Source: CAVRTM01 sp963696105 (GTDB taxonomy: Bacteria > Actinomycetota > Actinomycetes > Actinomycetales > Dermatophilaceae). From it: DNA of 64,000 bases. Location: NCBI GenBank assembly GCA_963696105.1, contig CAVOIP010000005.1, forward strand, positions 372,001-436,000. The letters run 5' to 3'. Below, in pieces: positions 60,535 to 64,000 of this stretch. How positions within the stretch are numbered: the first letter of the stretch is position 1; every line of letters starts with the position of its first letter. Below the pieces are notes generated by a model. That model saw nothing but the letters and a program-made list of their open reading frames with translations, made no database searches and was not told where the DNA came from. The translations under genes and the position numbers were made by a program.

Positions 60535-61725
60535 ATGACCACAGCCCGCCGTTGCGTCGTGGTCGGCGGAGGGATCGTCGGCCTGGCGGTGGCCGACGTG
60601 CTGACCTCGGACCACCCGGGGTCCGAGGTCACCGTCCTCGAGAAGGAACCGGGCTGGGCGACACACCAGACCGGGCGCAACAGCGGCGTGATCCACTCAG
60701 GGCTGTACTACGCCCCCGGCTCAATGAAGGCCCGGATGTGCCGGGCCGGCGCCAGGTCCATGGTGCGCTTCGCCGAGGAGGAGGGCGTCGCTCACGAGAT
60801 CTGTGGGAAGCTCGTCGTGGCCACCAGCGAGGCCCAGCTGCCGGGTCTGCGCCGCCTGCACGAGCGCGGACTGGCGAACGGGCTAACGGTCTCCTGGCTC
60901 TCGGCCGCGCAGGCACGCGAGCACGAGCCGCACGTCGACGCCATGGCCGCGTTGCACGTCCCGAGCACCGGCATCATCGACTACGCAGCCGTGTGCCAGG
61001 CCCTGGTACGTCGCCTGCGGGCCGGCGGCGCCACCATGACGCTCGGGTCCACGGTCGTCGGCGCGACCCGCTCCGGCCGCCGTTGGGTGGTGCACACGAC
61101 CACCGGTGACGTCCCGGCGGACGTGGTCGTCAACTGCGCCGGCCTGCACAGTGACCTCGTGGCGCGCCGGTTCGGCGCCACCCCGGCCGCGCGGATCGTG
61201 CCGTTCCGGGGTGAGTACTACAGCCTGAAGGCCGACCGCTCCCACCTGGTCCGGAACCTCATCTACCCGGTGCCGGACCCGCGCTTCCCCTTCCTGGGCG
61301 TCCACCTCACCCGCGGCGTCGACGGTTCGGTCCACGCGGGGCCCAACGCGATCCTGGCCTTCGCCCGCGAGGGGTACCGCTGGAACCGCGTCGTCCCGAG
61401 GGAGCTCGCCGGCACCCTCGGTTTTCCGGGCTTCTGGCGCCTCGCGGCCGGCCACTACCGCATGGGTGCCAGCGAGGTGGTGCGCTCGGTGTCCCGGCAC
61501 CAGTTCGGGAACAGCCTCCGGCGCCTCGTGCCCGCGATCCGGGACGAGGACCTGGCCGCGGCGCCCGCCGGGGTGCGCGCGCAGGCACTACATCCTGACG
61601 GGTCACTGGTCGACGACTTCCTCCTCGAGCAGCAGGACAACGTCATCCACGTCCTCAACGCCCCATCGCCCGCGGCCACCAGCGCGTTCGAGGTCGCCCG
61701 CCACGTGGTCTCGCTGATGCCCTGA
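60535..61725 (+). CDS. lhgO: L-2-hydroxyglutarate oxidase
   Basis: 396 residues from ATG 60535. The FAD-binding VVVGGGIVGLAVADVL opens the protein. HQTGRNSGVIHSGLYYAPGS, KARMCRAGARSMVRFAEEEG, FRGEYYSL and the C-terminal LVDDFLLEQQDNVIHVLNAP are characteristic of LhgO/L2HGDH rather than generic DAO oxidases. It oxidises L-2-hydroxyglutarate to 2-oxoglutarate with electron transfer to quinone or O2, a metabolite-repair role. It has its own leaderless promoter and does not appear linked to the glycan genes. Confidence 0.9.
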   Translation: MTTARRCVVVGGGIVGLAVADVLTSDHPGSEVTVLEKEPGWATHQTGRNSGVIHSGLYYAPGSMKARMCRAGARSMVRFAEEEGVAHEICGKLVVATSEAQLPGLRRLHERGLANGLTVSWLSAAQAREHEPHVDAMAALHVPSTGIIDYAAVCQALVRRLRAGGATMTLGSTVVGATRSGRRWVVHTTTGDVPADVVVNCAGLHSDLVARRFGATPAARIVPFRGEYYSLKADRSHLVRNLIYPVPDPRFPFLGVHLTRGVDGSVHAGPNAILAFAREGYRWNRVVPRELAGTLGFPGFWRLAAGHYRMGASEVVRSVSRHQFGNSLRRLVPAIRDEDLAAAPAGVRAQALHPDGSLVDDFLLEQQDNVIHVLNAPSPAATSAFEVARHVVSLMP

Positions 61726-61734
61726 CCCTGCAGG

Positions 61735-61768
61735 ACCGACCGACCGACCGCACCGACCGACCGCACCG
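61735..61768. repeat. ACCG-rich tandem repeat (13-bp unit, two copies)
   Basis: ACCGACCGACCGC occurs at 61739-61751 and 61752-61764, flanked by further ACCG tetranucleotides, between the convergent lhgO and purE genes. It is a short microsatellite-like tract. Confidence 0.85.
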
Positions 61769-61782
61769 GGCGGGCGCGGGCC

Positions 61783-62322
61783 TCAGTCCCGTGGCGCCGG
61801 TGCCCCGGTCGCGCCGCCGGTGCGCGAACGCAGCCGCTCGCCCTTGGCATGGGCCTCGTCGCGCAGCGCCTGCTGGAACGCCACCATCCGGGCGCGCAGG
61901 GCGGCCGCCTCCTCGTCCACACCGGCGGCCAGGATGCGTGCCGCGAGCAGGCCGGCGTTGCGGGCCCCGCCGATCGACACGGTCGCCACCGGCACCCCGC
62001 CGGGCATCTGCACGATCGACAGCAGGGAGTCCATGCCGTCCAGGTGCTTCAGCGGCACCGGCACCCCGATGACCGGCAGCGGCGTGACGGCAGCGAGCAT
62101 CCCCGGCAGGTGCGCCGCGCCGCCGGCGCCGGCGATGAGGACCCGCAGCCCGCGGGCGGACGCCGACTCGCCGTACGCGACCATCTCCTGCGGCATGCGG
62201 TGTGCCGACACGACGTCCGCCTCGTAGCCGATGCCGAACTCGTCGAGGGCGACTGCTGCGGCTTCCATGACGGGCCAGTCGCTGTCGCTGCCCATCACCA
62301 GCCCGACAACCGGTGCGCTCAT
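61783..62322 (-). CDS. purE: N5-carboxyaminoimidazole ribonucleotide mutase PurE
   Basis: 179 residues. VGLVMGSDSDWPVMEAAA (substrate phosphate site), VVSAHRMPQEM with catalytic His, and IAGAGGAAHLPGMLAAVTPLP are diagnostic of class I PurE. The C-terminal helix is followed by a short disordered tail. Its ATG overlaps the purK stop by 4 bp (ATGA). It converts N5-CAIR to CAIR in purine synthesis. Confidence 0.96.
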   Translation of the reverse strand: MSAPVVGLVMGSDSDWPVMEAAAVALDEFGIGYEADVVSAHRMPQEMVAYGESASARGLRVLIAGAGGAAHLPGMLAAVTPLPVIGVPVPLKHLDGMDSLLSIVQMPGGVPVATVSIGGARNAGLLAARILAAGVDEEAAALRARMVAFQQALRDEAHAKGERLRSRTGGATGAPAPRD

Positions 62323-63530
62323 TCGGTGACCACTCCCTGCAGGTAGTCGGTGGCGTGCTGGGCGCGGGCCCGCAGCTGCTCGAGGTCGTCCCCGCTGACG
62401 TTGACGTGACCGATCTTGCGTCCGGGGCGCACCCCCTTGCCGTACAGGTGCATCTTCAGCCCCGGATCGCGGGCCAGCAGGTGCCGGTACGCCGGATACA
62501 GCTCGGGATAGTCCCCGCCGAGCACGTTGCCCATGACGGTCCACGGCTCGCGCGCCGACGGGTCGCCCAACGGCAGGTCGAGCACGGCGCGCAGGTGCTG
62601 CTCGAACTGGCTCGTGACGGCGCCGTCGATGCTCCAGTGACCGCTGTTGTGCGGGCGCATGGCCAGCTCGTTGACGACGTACGCCGGCTGCCCGGTGCGG
62701 GGGTGGCTCACCTCGAACAGCTCGACCGCCATGACCCCGGTGACGTCCAGCTCGCCGGCGATGCGCAGCCCCGCCTCCGTCGCCCGCACGGCGAGGTCGT
62801 CGTCCAGGCCTGGCGCCGGGGCCAGGACCTCGGTGCAGATCCCGTCGGTCTGCACGGTCTCGACCACCGGCCACGCCGTCGCCTGCCCCGACGGGCTGCG
62901 GGCGATGAGCACCGCCAGCTCACGGACGAACTCCACCCGTTCCTCGACGAGCAGGCCGCCGGCGAGCAGGCCCTCCCCGGCCGCCGCGTCACGGGCGACG
63001 GCCGCCAGCCAGTCGGCGGCCTCGTCGGCGGACCCGATGACGCGCACCCCCTTGCCGTCGTAGCCACCGCGGGGGGTCTTGACCACCACCGGCCAGCCGA
63101 CCTCGTCCCCGAAGGCCTGCAACGAGGCCCGGTCGCCTACCTGCGCCCACCGCGGGCACGGGACGCCGATGTCGGTGAGACGCCGGCGCATCGCCAGCTT
63201 GTCCTGCGCGAAGACCAGGGCGGCCGGGCTGGGGTGCAGCGCGACGCCGTCGGCCTCCAGCGCAGCGAGGACGTCGGCCGGGACGTGCTCGTGGTCGAAG
63301 GTCACGACGTCGCAGGCGCGGGCGAAGGCACGCACCGCCTCGATGTCGGTGTGGCTCCCGACCGGCGAGGACGGGACGACGAGGGCGGCCGAGGCATCCG
63401 GTGCCTCGGCCAGCACGGAGAGGGTGATCGCGAGGCCGACGGCGGGTGGCTGGCACATCCTCGCCAGCTGGCCACCGCCGATGATGCCGACGACGGGGAA
63501 TCCTCCGGGGGCGCGTTGCGGCGATGTCAC
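62319..63530 (-). CDS. purK: N5-carboxyaminoimidazole ribonucleotide synthase PurK
   Basis: 403 residues from GTG 63530. VVGIIGGGQLARMCQPPAVG starts the N-terminal domain; ATP-grasp blocks are VVVKTPRGGYDGKGV, LVEERVEFVRELAVLIAR and VMAVELFEV...VNELAMRPHNSGHWS. GKGVRPGRKIGHVNVSG closes it. A TACCCT -10 lies 6 nt before the GTG on the minus strand, so the purKE mRNA is probably leaderless, facing the gtrA promoter. It makes N5-CAIR from AIR, bicarbonate and ATP for PurE. Confidence 0.96.
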   Translation of the reverse strand: MTSPQRAPGGFPVVGIIGGGQLARMCQPPAVGLAITLSVLAEAPDASAALVVPSSPVGSHTDIEAVRAFARACDVVTFDHEHVPADVLAALEADGVALHPSPAALVFAQDKLAMRRRLTDIGVPCPRWAQVGDRASLQAFGDEVGWPVVVKTPRGGYDGKGVRVIGSADEAADWLAAVARDAAAGEGLLAGGLLVEERVEFVRELAVLIARSPSGQATAWPVVETVQTDGICTEVLAPAPGLDDDLAVRATEAGLRIAGELDVTGVMAVELFEVSHPRTGQPAYVVNELAMRPHNSGHWSIDGAVTSQFEQHLRAVLDLPLGDPSAREPWTVMGNVLGGDYPELYPAYRHLLARDPGLKMHLYGKGVRPGRKIGHVNVSGDDLEQLRARAQHATDYLQGVVTE

Positions 63531-63536
63531 GGGACG

Positions 63537-63542
63537 AGGGTA
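63537..63542 (-). promoter_or_regulatory. -10 TACCCT, leaderless promoter of purKE
   Basis: Read on the minus strand TACCCT ends 6 nt before GTG 63530. Confidence 0.65.
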
Positions 63543-63578
63543 TCGGTGCGCCGAGACGACGCTCACAGCCGCGGGGCC

Positions 63579-63584
63579 TACCCT
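63579..63584 (+). promoter_or_regulatory. -10 TACCCT, leaderless promoter of the GtrA gene
   Basis: TACCCT ends 6 nt before ATG 63591. The same hexamer drives purKE in the opposite direction 37 bp away. Confidence 0.65.
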
Positions 63585-63590
63585 GAGGCA

Positions 63591-64000
63591 ATGGCTTCTG
63601 CACACCCCTCCCTGCTCGACCGCGCCCGCGGCGCGATGGACGTTCTCGTACGCGAGATGCTCAAGTTCGGGGTCGTCGGAGCCGTCGCGTTCGTCGTGGA
63701 CATCGGCGTGTTCAACCTGCTGCGGTTCGGGTTCGCCGCGGGGACTCCTGCCGGGCAGCCGCTGCGGGCCAAGGTCATCTCGGTGACGTTGGCCACGCTG
63801 ACCGCCTGGCTGGGCAACCGCTACTGGACCTTTCGCCATCGCCGCCAGCGGCAGGCCCACCAGGAGCTGCTGCTGTTCATCGGCTTCAACCTCGCCGGCA
63901 TGGCGATCGCCCTGACCTGCCTGGCGGTCTCGCACTACGTGATGAACCTTCGCACGCCGCTGGCCGACAACATCAGCGCCAACGGTGTGGGCCTGCTGCT
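63591..64000 (+). CDS. GtrA family membrane protein (partial, C-terminus beyond window)
   Basis: At least 136 residues from ATG 63591, open at the window end. LKFGVVGAVAFVVDIGVFNL, the first GtrA helix with its Asp, then WLGNRYWTFRHRRQRQ, the diagnostic GtrA signature, followed by two more helices (LLLFIGFNLAGMAIALTCLA and further). GtrA proteins have four helices and help polyprenyl-phosphate sugars cross the membrane for glycosylation of surface polymers. Divergent from purKE, an arrangement I have seen described in actinobacterial genomes. Confidence 0.92.
   Translation, partial: MASAHPSLLDRARGAMDVLVREMLKFGVVGAVAFVVDIGVFNLLRFGFAAGTPAGQPLRAKVISVTLATLTAWLGNRYWTFRHRRQRQAHQELLLFIGFNLAGMAIALTCLAVSHYVMNLRTPLADNISANGVGLL

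Noticed and set aside
1..64000. tRNA, rRNA, CRISPR arrays, prophage or insertion sequences
   Set aside because: No cloverleaf-like segment, regularly spaced repeat array, transposase, integrase or terminal inverted repeat was found on reading both strands.

Overview
The window is about 72% G+C with strong G/C third-codon bias. It carries a DUF222/HNH gene, a mycobacterial-type SOS box, many start codons lying 6-7 nt after a TAnnnT -10 hexamer (leaderless transcripts), and LytR-CpsA-Psr and CDP-alditol cell-wall genes. Together these point to a high-GC actinomycete chromosome. A Nocardioidaceae/Propionibacteriales-like host would fit, but that level is inference. I see no rRNA, tRNA, phage, insertion sequence or CRISPR array.

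Layout. (1) 1-10.3 kb: a teichoic-acid-like factory with a CDP-alcohol phosphatidyltransferase, a Wzm/Wzt-type exporter, a polytopic glycan membrane protein, a fused CDP-ribitol synthase (IspD-type cytidylyltransferase plus short-chain reductase) and two tandem membrane-anchored TagF-like polymerases. (2) 10.3-23.2 kb: a flippase-like membrane protein, a Gfo/Idh oxidoreductase, five glycosyltransferases, a sugar aminotransferase, an epimerase, a second CDP-alcohol phosphatidyltransferase, a DPM1-like synthase with its DUF2304 partner, a second large glycan membrane protein and an LCP ligase. (3) 23.2-26.6 kb: nucleotidyltransferase, EEP-family phosphatase and an SOS-box-controlled DUF222/HNH protein. 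(4) 26.6-32.4 kb: a beta-glucoside module (GH1, ABC importer, LacI regulator) with a shared operator. (5) 32.5-34.9 kb: DUF72, YbdK-type ligase and a His-rich hypothetical protein. (6) 34.9-43.1 kb: a complete kdp potassium system including kdpF and a further 27-aa membrane peptide, with a direct-repeat array upstream that suits KdpE. (7) 43.2-50.7 kb: methyltransferase, damaged GT-C gene, acyl-CoA dehydrogenase, two glycosyltransferases, an unassignable 1.2-kb block and an LLM-class oxidoreductase. (8) 50.9-60.4 kb: a second polysaccharide locus whose enzymes match the route to UDP-2,3-diamino-mannuronate-type sugars, plus a flippase and acyltransferases. (9) 60.5-64 kb: L-2-hydroxyglutarate oxidase, purE/purK and a GtrA protein cut by the window end.

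How they work together. Most of the window builds, modifies, exports and attaches cell-surface glycopolymers. CDP-alditol enzymes and TagF-like polymerases with an ABC exporter supply one polymer. Nucleotide-sugar enzymes, glycosyltransferases and flippases supply others. The LCP protein probably links one of them to peptidoglycan.

Caution about the sequence itself: the GH1, kdpA, kdpB, kdpC, ugd and GT-C genes are broken by more than 20 single-base shifts, almost all one extra G or C, while protein similarity resumes immediately after each. I treat these genes as functional and the shifts as probable contig errors. All family calls come from reading motifs by eye; no database search was run.
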